Positions 1 through 9,111 of a DNA stretch of 64,000 nucleotides are shown here, in pieces. The position numbers and the translations under genes are program-made. The notes beneath the pieces were generated by a model. The model searched no databases and was not told the origin of the DNA. It saw only the letters and a list, made by a program, of their open reading frames with translations. The stretch comes from FEB-10 sp963710645. Lineage in GTDB: Bacteria > Acidobacteriota > Thermoanaerobaculia > Thermoanaerobaculales > Sulfomarinibacteraceae. Where the stretch lies: contig CAVQBD010000009.1 in assembly GCA_963710645.1 (NCBI GenBank), positions 1 through 64,000 of the forward strand, read 5' to 3'. Numbering within the stretch: position 1 is the stretch's first letter; each line of letters opens with the position of its first letter.

Positions 1-39
1 CTCGATGCTGGATGCTCAATGCTCGATCCCCCACCCGCC
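1..39. repeat. Heptamer tract followed by C-rich clamp (cut by window edge)
   Basis: Positions 1-28 read as four consecutive 7-nt units (CTCGATG, CTGGATG, CTCAATG, CTCGATC) in one phase, followed by CCCCACCCGCCC. The tract may continue to the left of the window. It is one of about 17 loci of this type here. Confidence 0.7.
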
Positions 40-101
40 CAGATGAGTCGTTGCTTTGTTCGCCGGGATCACAGGGAGAAGGCGGTGGAGTCGCGGTGCA
101 T

Positions 102-224
102 TGTGGTGCGGCCGTCTCGGCTGCAATCGGCAGAACGTGGGGCCTTTGTGGAGCAGGCCGCTGGCCTGCATTCGCACGTTCAATCACGGCGAGGAATGCA
201 GGCGAGACAAAGCTCCACAAAGCC
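102..224. repeat. S-type repeat: GCGGCCGTCTCGGCTGC core plus nested hairpin
   Basis: The core TGCGGCCGTCTCGGCTGCAA (about 106-125) recurs at 32326-32351 and 48998-49023 with one or two changes. It folds as GCGGCC-gtctc-GGCTGC. Downstream is a large nested hairpin: GGCCTTTGTGGAGC (141-154) pairs with GCTCCACAAAGCC (212-224), and inside it GCCTGCATTC (164-173) pairs exactly with GAATGCAGGC (194-203). No convincing reading frame runs through it. With the heptamer tracts it fills the gene-free 1-369 stretch. Confidence 0.7.
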
Positions 225-234
225 GTTACAGGTT

Positions 235-305
235 AGACGTTGAACGTTCAACGTTGGGTCTTTGCCAGCGCCTAACGTTCAACGTTCAACGTTTGACGTT
301 TAACG
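235..305. repeat. AACGTTC heptamer tracts (two blocks)
   Basis: Blocks at 235-256 and 273-305 are built of 7-nt units of the form AACGTTC, AACGTTG and GACGTTT. The unit is itself close to palindromic. A related unit recurs at 20946-20966 and 48793-48813. Confidence 0.75.
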
Positions 306-310
306 AACCG

Positions 311-329
311 CCACCCCGGCCGGGTGGGG
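311..329. other. GC-rich hairpin between heptamer tracts
   Basis: CCACCCCGG (311-319) pairs with CCGGGTGGGG (320-329). There is no T-run on either side, so it is not a canonical intrinsic terminator, although it lies just past the stop of the minus-strand dehydrogenase gene. Confidence 0.5.
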
Positions 330-336
330 CCTGCCC

Positions 337-1293
<957 letters not shown>

Positions 1294-1351
1294 CAGAGCC
1301 TCCTTCATTTCAAATCGCCCGTCATTGTACTACTGCCGCGACGCGGCAATT

Positions 1352-1480
1352 CCCCCGCCCACCCAGAATCAAAGATCGAAGAACAAAGAACGAAGACCCC
1401 CGACCACCCGGATCGTGGTGAGTGTTGTGGCTGAGGCCTAACAGATTTTTTTGTTCTTTGTTCTTCGTTCTTTGTTCTTG
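1352..1480. repeat. Inverted heptamer arms around a C/G-rich centre
   Basis: Units of the form AAGAACA/AAGAACG run from 1365 to 1399 and are mirrored by TTCTTTG/TTCTTCG units at 1447-1480, so the two arms can pair. C-rich blocks lie before the left arm (1352-1364) and at the centre (about 1396-1410). The right arm begins 6 nt after the stop codon of the minus-strand gene that ends at 1486. Confidence 0.75.
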
Positions 1481-1485
1481 TTGGG

Positions 1486-2463
1486 TTACCAGCCGAGGAC
1501 GTGGGCGAAGATCAGCGGCGCGACGATGGTGGCGTCGGACTCGATGATGAATTTCGGCGTGTCTTCGGCCAGCTTGCCCCAGGTGATCTTCTCGTTGGGA
1601 ACGGCGCCCGAGTAGGAGCCATAACTGGTGGTGGAGTCCGAGATCTGACAGAAATAGGCCCACACCGGAATGTCGTCGAACCGAAGATCCTGGTGCAACA
1701 TGGGCACAACGCAGATGGGAAAGTCGCCCGCGATCCCGCCGCCGATCTGAAAAAACCCCACCGGCCGGGTCGGTGCCGTGTCCCGGTACCACGCAGCCAG
1801 CTCGATCATGTACTCGATACCGCTCCGCACGACCCTCGGATCCGACACCGTGCCGTCCATGCAGTGGGCGGCGAAGATGTTGCCGAGGGTGGAGTCCTCC
1901 CAGCCCGGGACGAAGAGGGGCAGGTTCTTCTCCGCCGCCGCCACCATCCAGCTGTCGACCGGGTCGATCTGGTAGTGCTTCGCCAACGCGCCCGATCGGA
2001 TCACGCGATACAAGAACTCGTGGGGCAGACGACGGTCACCGGCGGCATCGGCGGCAGACCACTCCTCGAGTACGGCAGCCTCGAGCCGACGCATCGCCTC
2101 TTCCTCGGGAATGCACGTATCGGTGACCCGATTCAGATGTCTCCCAAGGAGCTCGGACTCGTCAGCGGGGGTCAGGTCCCGGTAGCCAGGGATTCTCACG
2201 TAGTGGTCGTGAGCCACGAGATTGAACACATCCTCCTCGAGGTTTGCCCCGGTGCAGGAAACTGCATGGACGGCATCGGAGCGGATCATTTCGGCGAGCG
2301 AGAGCCCCAGTTCCGCGGTACTCATGGCCCCGGCCATAGCCAACAGCATGGTTCCCCCACCTTCGAGGTGATTCCCATAAGCTGTCGCAGCATCCACCAC
2401 GGTGGCCGCATTGAAGTGCCGATAGTGGTGTTCCATGAATGTACTGATCGGCCCTTTGCTCAT
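1486..2463 (-). CDS. Deoxyhypusine synthase-like protein
   Basis: A 325-aa member of the deoxyhypusine/homospermidine synthase family, NAD-dependent enzymes that transfer the 4-aminobutyl group of spermidine. The C-terminal segment TWGKLAEDTPKFIIESDA matches the family's WGK-containing active site, so the lysine that forms the enzyme-imine intermediate is present. SCTGANLEED and the FxIGGGIAGDFPICVVPML region correspond to NAD-binding parts. Bacteria lack eIF5A, so the acceptor is unlikely to be hypusine; a polyamine acceptor or an unknown protein is possible. GGGGA precedes the ATG. It lies between tsaC and the dehydrogenase gene on the same strand, with a heptamer element after its stop. 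Confidence 0.85.
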   Translation of the reverse strand: MSKGPISTFMEHHYRHFNAATVVDAATAYGNHLEGGGTMLLAMAGAMSTAELGLSLAEMIRSDAVHAVSCTGANLEEDVFNLVAHDHYVRIPGYRDLTPADESELLGRHLNRVTDTCIPEEEAMRRLEAAVLEEWSAADAAGDRRLPHEFLYRVIRSGALAKHYQIDPVDSWMVAAAEKNLPLFVPGWEDSTLGNIFAAHCMDGTVSDPRVVRSGIEYMIELAAWYRDTAPTRPVGFFQIGGGIAGDFPICVVPMLHQDLRFDDIPVWAYFCQISDSTTSYGSYSGAVPNEKITWGKLAEDTPKFIIESDATIVAPLIFAHVLGW

Positions 2464-2568
2464 GAGTTCCCCCTAGAAATCCATTGCAGCGCGCCAGGGC
2501 TGTCGGCGTTGGTGGACGTCAGGACCCTCCGGAGCCCGGCCACGCCGTGGGGCCGGCGAAGATACGGG

Positions 2569-3189
2569 TCAATCGAACATTTCCAACGAGTCCACATCGC
2601 CCTTGCCGGTGCGCAGCAGCACCGGCTCCCCGGAGCTCAGATCCACCACGGTGGACGGGATGGGCAGCAGTGGCCCGCTGTCGATGACGATGTCGATGCG
2701 GTTGCCGTAGGTGGCGTCGATCTCCACCGGGTCGTTGACGAAGTCGTCGTCGGGATTGCGGATCGAGGTGGACAACAATGGCTCGCCCAACTCTTCCAAG
2801 AGCGCGCGGCAAACGGGATGGTCCGGCATTCTGACACCGATGGTCCGTCGCTTGCGAAGCATGATCTTGGGCACCTCGGGGCTCGCCTGGAAGATGAATG
2901 TATAGGGCCCCGGGAGCACCCTCTTGATGGCTCGGAACGCCGGTGTGGACACCCCTTTTGCATACCGGCCAATGGTCTGCATGTCGGGAACCAGGATCGC
3001 CAGCGGCTTCTTCGGGTCCATCGCCTTGAGCGCGTACACCCTCTTGATGGCGTCGGGCTGGTCGATGCAGCAGGTCAAGCCGTAAACCGTATCGGTGGGA
3101 GTGACCACGATGCCCCCTCTGCGAAGCACGTTCGCCGCCTGGCCGATGAGCCAGCTTTCGGGTTCTTCAGAATCGATCTCGACGATCAC
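2569..3189 (-). CDS. tsaC: L-threonylcarbamoyladenylate synthase (TsaC/Sua5/YwlC)
   Basis: A 206-aa YrdC-domain protein that makes threonylcarbamoyl-AMP from threonine, bicarbonate and ATP, the first step of t6A modification at tRNA position 37. The family signature is clear: GGIVVTPTDTVYGLTCC near residues 25-40, then KRVYALKAMDPKKPLAIL, and later SSGEPVLLRTGKG. It is the short form without the Sua5 extension. The GTG start at 3189 has GGAGGG 6 nt upstream. The other t6A genes (tsaB, tsaD, tsaE) are not in the window. Confidence 0.92.
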   Translation of the reverse strand: MIVEIDSEEPESWLIGQAANVLRRGGIVVTPTDTVYGLTCCIDQPDAIKRVYALKAMDPKKPLAILVPDMQTIGRYAKGVSTPAFRAIKRVLPGPYTFIFQASPEVPKIMLRKRRTIGVRMPDHPVCRALLEELGEPLLSTSIRNPDDDFVNDPVEIDATYGNRIDIVIDSGPLLPIPSTVVDLSSGEPVLLRTGKGDVDSLEMFD

Positions 3190-3243
3190 CGCGGTCCCTC
3201 CAAAGGGGGATTCTACCCGACCAGCCGGAGTTTGGTGCAGGCG

Positions 3244-4554
3244 TTATCGAACCAGGGAGATACCCTTGGCCGTGGGGCCGAGACCCAGCTCCTGGGGCAA
3301 GTAGCGTCCGGAGACCCACACGATGCGTTGTTCGTCGAGCAGGTAGCGCAGACGGCGTGTCGCTCTCGCCAGGTCGTCGAGGTCTTCGATCACCACATCC
3401 GCGGCCCATGCTGACGGCGCTGCGCCCCCTGGGCCCGACAGGTCCCACACCACCAAAGGCACCCCCAGGTCTCCGAGAAAGTCCCGAACGACCTCGGGAT
3501 CGAGTCTTGTGATGTCCTCCCGTTTCGGACCCAATAGCAGCAGAACTGCCCGCCTGGGATTGCTCTCGGCGGCGTGCAACCCGGCCATGGCCACCCCATC
3601 GGGCAGCATCAGACCGATGCCCAGCATGCGCTCGTTCTTCGGGGCGACCGCCGCCTTCAGCAGACCTTGGTCACCCGAAATCCCCTTCCTGCTGTACGGG
3701 AACAGCACCGTCGACCGTTCCCTGCCCTCGGCAGACATGGGTTCGGGCACCAGGACGCGCAATTCCACATCGTCGTCCAACACGTCCGGGCCACCCGCAG
3801 TTCCGGTTCTGCCCTTGCCCTTGGATTGCCGTTTGCGTTCGTTTGTCAGCTCACGGAGCATTGGCTCCGCCCCCGGATCCCGCACCAATACCAGCCGCGC
3901 CACATCGCGGTCCACGGCAGCCACCCGGACCGGCTCCCCAGCGGCCGTAAACCACCCCGACAGCAGCTCGATGCCCGGCAGCTCTTCGAGGTCATCGAGT
4001 CGGATCGGCAACGCTGTAAGACCCGACGACGTGGCTCCGCTGAAGCCCTTTCCGAATGCGAGCTGCCGCTTCAAACACAGATCTTCGGAAAACTCGAACT
4101 CGGCATCGAGGACATGCAGTTCGTTCGGGGTCACATTGGTCAGGTCGATTCGATAGGGCGGCTGGACGGCCAGGCTCTCTCCGTCCAGTCGAACCCTGAT
4201 TTGTTTCGGCTTGTGAAACTCCGGGCTCTCCCAGGTCAACAGCGCAGCCTCGACGTGGCCACCCTCGGCCACCTCGGCGACGATCTGCGCCTCCGCCCGA
4301 CTCTCGGGGATGTTGATCCACTGCACATCCCGACCGAGTTCCCGTCCAGCCGCGTCGAAGGCCACTGCTTCGAGTCTGGCGGGATGGATCTGACGACCGA
4401 AGTCGACGCGCACTCGCCACGGCCCTTTGTCGACCTCGGCCAAGACTGTGTCGTTGAGTCGAATCTCCACCCGCGCCACCGGGTCCGACACCGCCAGCTC
4501 AACATCGTGGACCCCGGCGATGAGCCCAACCAACAGGGTCAGGAAACTGACCAC
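3244..4554 (-). CDS. Secreted or surface protein of unknown function, partner of the VWA protein
   Basis: A 436-aa protein with a short hydrophobic N-terminus (VSFLTLLVGLIAGVH), probably a signal sequence. The first 150 residues have the alternating pattern of an Ig-like or beta-sandwich fold (VARVEIRLNDTVLAEVDKG). A basic segment follows (NERKRQSKGKGRTG), then an alpha/beta region (AVLLLLGPKREDITRL, PLVVWDLSG) that could be a degenerate von Willebrand-like fold, although no MIDAS motif is visible. The GTG start lies 34 nt after the stop of the upstream VWA gene, so the two are probably co-transcribed. I do not recognise the family. Confidence 0.7.
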   Translation of the reverse strand: MVSFLTLLVGLIAGVHDVELAVSDPVARVEIRLNDTVLAEVDKGPWRVRVDFGRQIHPARLEAVAFDAAGRELGRDVQWINIPESRAEAQIVAEVAEGGHVEAALLTWESPEFHKPKQIRVRLDGESLAVQPPYRIDLTNVTPNELHVLDAEFEFSEDLCLKRQLAFGKGFSGATSSGLTALPIRLDDLEELPGIELLSGWFTAAGEPVRVAAVDRDVARLVLVRDPGAEPMLRELTNERKRQSKGKGRTGTAGGPDVLDDDVELRVLVPEPMSAEGRERSTVLFPYSRKGISGDQGLLKAAVAPKNERMLGIGLMLPDGVAMAGLHAAESNPRRAVLLLLGPKREDITRLDPEVVRDFLGDLGVPLVVWDLSGPGGAAPSAWAADVVIEDLDDLARATRRLRYLLDEQRIVWVSGRYLPQELGLGPTAKGISLVR

Positions 4555-4588
4555 CGGTCAATCCCAGGAATCGCCCAACCACTCACCC

Positions 4589-6478
4589 TCAGGTTCCATC
4601 TACGACCAAGGCGGACGACTCTGTCCCAGAACCTTGGTCTCTCACCGCCACCGCCAGGTTTTGGCTGTCCTTCTCCATCATCAGACGGAGCCGCGCCATG
4701 GCCACGGTTTCCGAGTTCACTCGCTCGGTGGGAAGCTTGATGGTGAGTTGGAGGAGGCGAGGCGGCAATGAGTTCCCTGCGGCATCGGCCGCCACCACGG
4801 CCACCGCCACCGTCCCAACCTGGTTGGGCCCCTCCTCGACGAGGAACAGCTTGCTGGCGGGGATGTGGAGGCGGACCTCCTGAATATATTTGTCGTCCTC
4901 GGCGGGCTCGGTCGGTCCCAACAACGCTTTGAGTTCCAGTGGATTCGGGCCCTCATCGATCAATAGTCTCGATACCGCCATGTTGGCCAGCACCTGATCC
5001 CGGGTGGGATTGGCGACCTTTTCATGGGTCCACACGTTGAGCCCATCACGAGTCACCTTCACCGAGACCTGGTGCAGCATGCCGTCGGGTGATCCGGGCC
5101 GCCGGTAGCCGATGGAGTAATAAGCGCCGACGAGTTCGCTGAATTGATCAAAATAGTCGTCGAAATTCCGGCTGCTGCCGAAGTACGATCCGCCAGTGGA
5201 TGTGGACAGATAGAGGCTCCCCTCGGCCTGGGTCCTGTATGCCGTCATGTCGTACCCACCTGTGCCTCCCTGTCCCGACTGATTGGCACTGTCAAAGGAC
5301 GACAGTTCCGACGCCTTGAAATCGGTGGATGCCGACTCTTTGTCACGATCGGATGCGTCCACCACGTGGATCACGGTGCTCGCGATCTGCGACACGCCGG
5401 CGATGTACTCGAACTCCCGAACCAACTCGAGACGGGTGCCCCAGATTTCCGGCGGGTCCAAGTTCAACTCCTGGGACCCTCCGTTAAAGTGGGTGTAATA
5501 GACGCTGTAGACGTCAACGGCCGGCTGGATCATCAGATCCTCGGTCACCCACAGAACATCCTTTCTTCCCGGCAAACCGCTGAGGCCCCGGATCAGGCGA
5601 TCCATGCCCACAAGCGCCTCGCCGACTCGGACGTACTCCCCACGCCTGTACATCTCGATCTGGTTGAGGTATTGCATGGCCAGGTGGGTGTTGGACTGAG
5701 GAGCCGTGATGATCGTCGACGGGATCGACTGCGTGGATCCGCTCGGCGACGAACCCGGGGTGCCTCCGCCCGAGTTGAACTCCGGCCGCTCGTTGAGCTG
5801 CGCATCGCGGGTCATGGAGGGCACCGACTGAATATCACGCATCATGGCCCTCTTCCGGCTCTTGGTCATGTCCCCCTGGGAATCCCTCTGAGCCACCTCC
5901 TCGAACGCCGACGTGACCAAGGCCGGGTCATCGGTGAAGGGCAGGAGGATCTTGAGCTCGGGTTCCAGCACGGCGACGAGGACCTTGCCGTTGCGTCCGG
6001 AAACGGACTGGACCCAAGGGTGGAGCGCTTTGAGGACCCGTTTTCGCTGGCGTTTTTCCAACCCCGGATTGTCGAATACCACCGCCACCTGACTGGGGTA
6101 CGCCAAACCGGCCGGCCCCGCTTCCTGGTCGCCGGCGTTGGCCATCACCCCGGGAGAGGTCGGGTTGACCATGCCCGTCTCCACCGTTCCAACCGCGGTG
6201 AAGTTGGTGATCTCCATGGGTTTGCCGTCCTCCTCGACGACGAAGTCGGCGGCGGTCAGCCCCGTGACCGGGTTGCGCTTTTTGTCCACCACAGTGGCGT
6301 AGAGGTTGACTACGTTCACCTCCACCGTGTTGGTGAAGGTCGGTGCCTGGGCGTCGGGGGCCCCTTCGGGCTCCGACGGCTGTTCCTCCTGAGCAAATAC
6401 CGGCGCTGCCCCCCCGGCCACAACCGCCAGACATGCGATGACCACCAACCACGTCAGAGTTTTCGACGCCTTATCCAT
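4589..6478 (-). CDS. Secreted VWA domain-containing protein (acidobacterial type)
   Basis: A 629-aa exported protein. The signal peptide is clear (hydrophobic WLVVIACLAVVAGG, then PVFAQ). Residues about 45-110 hold the beta-sandwich typical of the family (NTVEVNVVNLYATVVDKKRN and ADFVVEEDGKPMEI). The VWA fold follows, with VAVVFDNPGLEKRQRKR at the MIDAS position; the classic DxSxS is not conserved, as in many members of this acidobacterial family. A low-complexity Gly/Ser/Thr stretch lies in the middle, and YYSIGYRR plus VSVKVTRDGLNVW close the domain. The ATG at 6478 has GGGGAGG upstream; a longer in-frame reading to 6643 lacks a signal peptide. Cargo or partner is unknown. Confidence 0.85.
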   Translation of the reverse strand: MDKASKTLTWLVVIACLAVVAGGAAPVFAQEEQPSEPEGAPDAQAPTFTNTVEVNVVNLYATVVDKKRNPVTGLTAADFVVEEDGKPMEITNFTAVGTVETGMVNPTSPGVMANAGDQEAGPAGLAYPSQVAVVFDNPGLEKRQRKRVLKALHPWVQSVSGRNGKVLVAVLEPELKILLPFTDDPALVTSAFEEVAQRDSQGDMTKSRKRAMMRDIQSVPSMTRDAQLNERPEFNSGGGTPGSSPSGSTQSIPSTIITAPQSNTHLAMQYLNQIEMYRRGEYVRVGEALVGMDRLIRGLSGLPGRKDVLWVTEDLMIQPAVDVYSVYYTHFNGGSQELNLDPPEIWGTRLELVREFEYIAGVSQIASTVIHVVDASDRDKESASTDFKASELSSFDSANQSGQGGTGGYDMTAYRTQAEGSLYLSTSTGGSYFGSSRNFDDYFDQFSELVGAYYSIGYRRPGSPDGMLHQVSVKVTRDGLNVWTHEKVANPTRDQVLANMAVSRLLIDEGPNPLELKALLGPTEPAEDDKYIQEVRLHIPASKLFLVEEGPNQVGTVAVAVVAADAAGNSLPPRLLQLTIKLPTERVNSETVAMARLRLMMEKDSQNLAVAVRDQGSGTESSALVVDGT

Positions 6479-6706
6479 CACGGCCTCCCCATCCGTCACA
6501 CAGCTGGAGGCCCATCGATCCAAGGTCGAAGCCCCGGGTCGTCTCGGGTCTCTGAGTTGACGGGCCCTCGTTATTCCCCACAAATATCTCACTCTGTTCT
6601 TTACGCAAAATCGGCACCCCACGTTTTGTCCCGTGCCGACCAAAGGACCCCGCCCAGGCCACCCACCGGGGAAAATTCGTCGGTCAGGGGGGCCTTTTTC
6701 ATTGGT
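6479..6706. other. Intergenic region with hairpins, no gene seen
   Basis: A 228-bp gap upstream of the VWA gene and downstream of the glycosyltransferase. It contains a CGGCAC...GTGCCG hairpin near 6612-6638 and an AGGCC...GGCCT hairpin followed by T5 on the plus strand near 6656-6700. No heptamer tract and no convincing small ORF was found. The promoter of the VWA gene should lie here, but no clear -35/-10 pair stands out. Confidence 0.4.
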
Positions 6707-7882
6707 TCACCGCCCAAACCCTGCGGCCTCGTCCACCACCTCCCGCACCAACCGCGCAATCCGATCAGGGTGGTACCAGTCCCGCCAGGACGACAGACCG
6801 AGCTCGGCCTGACGGCGTGCCGCCTCCGGATCGTTCAGCAGCAGGGACACGGCTTGCTGCCATTCTGCGGCCTGTTCGGCAATCACCAATGCCCCTCGGG
6901 CCCCGGATTCGAGACCGTCCGCGGTCCAGGGATGGCCGACCACAGGGACAGCGGCCGCCCACGCCTCCAGCACCTTCATGGGCACACCGGAGCCCTCCTG
7001 CATGGGAGCGATCGACACCGTCGCTGTCTCGAGGAACACGGAAAGGTCCGGCACATCCGCGTGGACCTCGACGCCCCCGATCCGCTCCAGGCGACGAATG
7101 GCGGGGACCGGTCTCGCGCCGGCGAGGATCCATCGTGCTCCCTGCACACGGGCGCGCACCGCGGGCCACACCTCGCGGGCGAACCACAGAGCACCCTGGA
7201 CCGTGGGCCGATAGCCGAGATTCCCCGACAGCAACACCGTTGGTGTTCCCCTTTCCACCCCGCCGGTCGCGACTTCGCGCCCGGCCACCGGAATCACCCG
7301 TCCATTGGTCGGCCCAAGGGCCGCGAGGTCCCGGCTGGAGACTGCGGTCGTGACCGCAGCCGCTCCGGCCAACTCCCGCTCCCGGCGACGGCTCCTCACT
7401 GCCTCGGCCCGATAAACCGGCCGCGCGGCGGCTGAGACAAATTCGGCCGCCCTGGCAAAATGGAGTCCCATGGCATCGATGGCGTCGAACACCAGCGGCA
7501 CGGACCCCGCGGTTTCCCGGATGACGTCAAACGCCCAGCCACAACGGACCATCTGGACCACCGCGACGTCGGGTCGCTTCTCGGCCACTGCGCCGGCCAC
7601 AGCACGCCTCGCTGCCCGAGTCGCGTAGAGACCCTCCTGCAGAGGGCGCCCGCCGGCTATGACTCCGGCGATCCCGGCCGCCCGACCCGCGGTGCCGTTG
7701 GAATACAAGATGGTTTCGACGCCCTGATCCCGAAGTCGTCGCGAATCGTCCAAGACCTCGGGGTTTGGGCACACAACGACCCGCTGGTGGTCTTCAAGGG
7801 CTGCCAGCCACTCCGCGGTCCGAACCTGGTTCCCCCGCCATGACGGGTACGGGAAGCGGCTGGCAACGATCAGAATCCGCAA
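6707..7882 (-). CDS. GT4-type glycosyltransferase
   Basis: About 391 aa of a GT-B fold glycosyltransferase. The N-terminus RILIVASRFPYPSWRGNQVR is a typical acceptor-domain start, and the C-terminal half has the GT4 nucleotide-sugar motif (SIAPMQEGSGVPMKVLEAWA) and the VPVVGHP strand. The TTG at 7882 was chosen because it begins 7 nt after the aminotransferase stop; the frame stays open much further upstream, but that part lies inside the aminotransferase gene and is not protein-like. The pair is probably translationally coupled. With the aminotransferase and the divergent UDP-glucose dehydrogenase it suggests synthesis of a surface polysaccharide or glycan. Donor and acceptor are unknown. 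Confidence 0.82.
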   Translation of the reverse strand: MRILIVASRFPYPSWRGNQVRTAEWLAALEDHQRVVVCPNPEVLDDSRRLRDQGVETILYSNGTAGRAAGIAGVIAGGRPLQEGLYATRAARRAVAGAVAEKRPDVAVVQMVRCGWAFDVIRETAGSVPLVFDAIDAMGLHFARAAEFVSAAARPVYRAEAVRSRRRERELAGAAAVTTAVSSRDLAALGPTNGRVIPVAGREVATGGVERGTPTVLLSGNLGYRPTVQGALWFAREVWPAVRARVQGARWILAGARPVPAIRRLERIGGVEVHADVPDLSVFLETATVSIAPMQEGSGVPMKVLEAWAAAVPVVGHPWTADGLESGARGALVIAEQAAEWQQAVSLLLNDPEAARRQAELGLSSWRDWYHPDRIARLVREVVDEAAGFGR

Positions 7883-7889
7883 TCCGCCA

Positions 7890-9002
7890 TCACCCCGATC
7901 GGTAGAAATCTGAGACGGCGCCGACCACCTCCTGCTGCTCCGCCTCGGTGAGTTCTGGGAAGACCGGCAAAGCCAGCACCTCCCGGCTCGCTTGCTCGGC
8001 CACGGGCAGCTCGCCCTCCACGTACCCCAGATCCGAAAAGCAGGGCTGAAGATGGAGAGGCAACGGATAGTACACCGCACATCCGATCCCCTGTGCCTTG
8101 AGATACGCCTGAAGATCGTCGCGCCGGGGCGCACGCACCACATATTGGTTGTAGGTGTGGCCGCGACCGGCAACCGCTCGTGGCAGGCCGAGGACATCGT
8201 CGAGACCGGCCTGGCCAAAGAGCTCGAGATAGCGGAGGGCGTTGCGGCGTCGGCCCTCGACCCAACCCTGTGCGCGCGGCATCTTGACCCGAAGGACTGC
8301 CGCCTGGAGGGCGTGGAGCCGGAAATTGCCGCCGACCCGTGGATGCAGGTAGGGACCCGACTGACCGTGCGCCCGAAGCTCTCGCAGCAGATCGGCACGC
8401 TCCTTTGAATTGGTCGTGACCAATCCACCATCACCAAAGCCGCCGAGGTTCTTGCTCGGGAAGAAGGAAAACGCACCCATTGTCCCGATTCCGCCGGTCA
8501 TGGTGCCGTTGTACTCGGCCCCCCACGACTGGGCACAGTCCTCGATGACCGGAATCTCGCCGGCGACCCGTCCGATGGCCTCCATGTCAGCCGCTTGGCC
8601 AAACAGGTGCACCGGAATGATGGCTTTGGTGCGCGGGCCGATGGCCGCCGCCAGCCTGTCGGGGTCCATACAGTAGTCCACCGGATCGACGTCGACAAAA
8701 ACCGGTCGCGCACCGAGACGTGAGACCACACCGGCCGTGGCGAAGAAGGTGAAGGTGGGCACCACGACTTCGTCCCCGGCACCGACATCGAGCGCCATCA
8801 GAGCGATCAATAGGGCATCGGTTCCGGAACTCACTCCCAGAGCGTGCGCCACGCCAAGGGCGGCCGCGGCCTCTTCCTCGAAGGCCTGGACCTCCGGACC
8901 GAGGATGAAGTACTGACTCTCACAGACTCTATCAATCACCACGCGGATCTCGTCTCGCATGGGCTGGTACTGGCGTTTCAGATCAAGCAGTGGCACAGGC
9001 AT
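7890..9002 (-). CDS. DegT/DnrJ/EryC1/StrS family aminotransferase
   Basis: A 370-aa PLP-dependent sugar aminotransferase acting on a nucleotide-linked keto-sugar. Visible features are VPLLDLKRQYQPMRDEI at the N-terminus, GVSSGTDALLIALMAL, VIEDCAQSWGAEYNG (PLP-phosphate/ring region) and the Schiff-base lysine in FFPSKNLGGFGDGG. The ATG at 9002 has GGAGG 7 nt upstream. It is divergent from ugd across a 109-bp promoter region and is followed directly by the glycosyltransferase. Product stereochemistry cannot be inferred. Confidence 0.92.
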   Translation of the reverse strand: MPVPLLDLKRQYQPMRDEIRVVIDRVCESQYFILGPEVQAFEEEAAAALGVAHALGVSSGTDALLIALMALDVGAGDEVVVPTFTFFATAGVVSRLGARPVFVDVDPVDYCMDPDRLAAAIGPRTKAIIPVHLFGQAADMEAIGRVAGEIPVIEDCAQSWGAEYNGTMTGGIGTMGAFSFFPSKNLGGFGDGGLVTTNSKERADLLRELRAHGQSGPYLHPRVGGNFRLHALQAAVLRVKMPRAQGWVEGRRRNALRYLELFGQAGLDDVLGLPRAVAGRGHTYNQYVVRAPRRDDLQAYLKAQGIGCAVYYPLPLHLQPCFSDLGYVEGELPVAEQASREVLALPVFPELTEAEQQEVVGAVSDFYRSG

Positions 9003-9111
9003 CGGTGGTCCTCCGGGGACCAAGGATACTCCTTCACCACCGTCGGGCGGGGGTTTCGGGCACGAGATTCTGTTAGAATCTGCGACCTGCAAAGTGTTCT
9101 GGAGGCTTTGA

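Noticed and set aside
106..125. Short coding sequence CGAAVSAAI in the S-type repeats
   Set aside because: The same core appears in different frames and contexts, surrounded by hairpins, with no conserved start or stop; it is a repeat, not a gene.
311..329. Rho-independent terminator for the dehydrogenase gene
   Set aside because: The stem is good but there is no T-run in either direction, and a heptamer tract separates it from the stop.
5144..7435. 763-codon open frame on the plus strand opposite the VWA and glycosyltransferase genes
   Set aside because: It is the antisense shadow of two clear minus-strand genes: low-complexity His/Arg/Pro-rich protein, no domain, no ribosome-binding site.
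7890..8476. N-terminal extension of the glycosyltransferase into the aminotransferase gene
   Set aside because: The extra 190 residues are Arg/Ser-rich and out of frame with the real aminotransferase; the GT-B N-terminus starts at the TTG at 7882.
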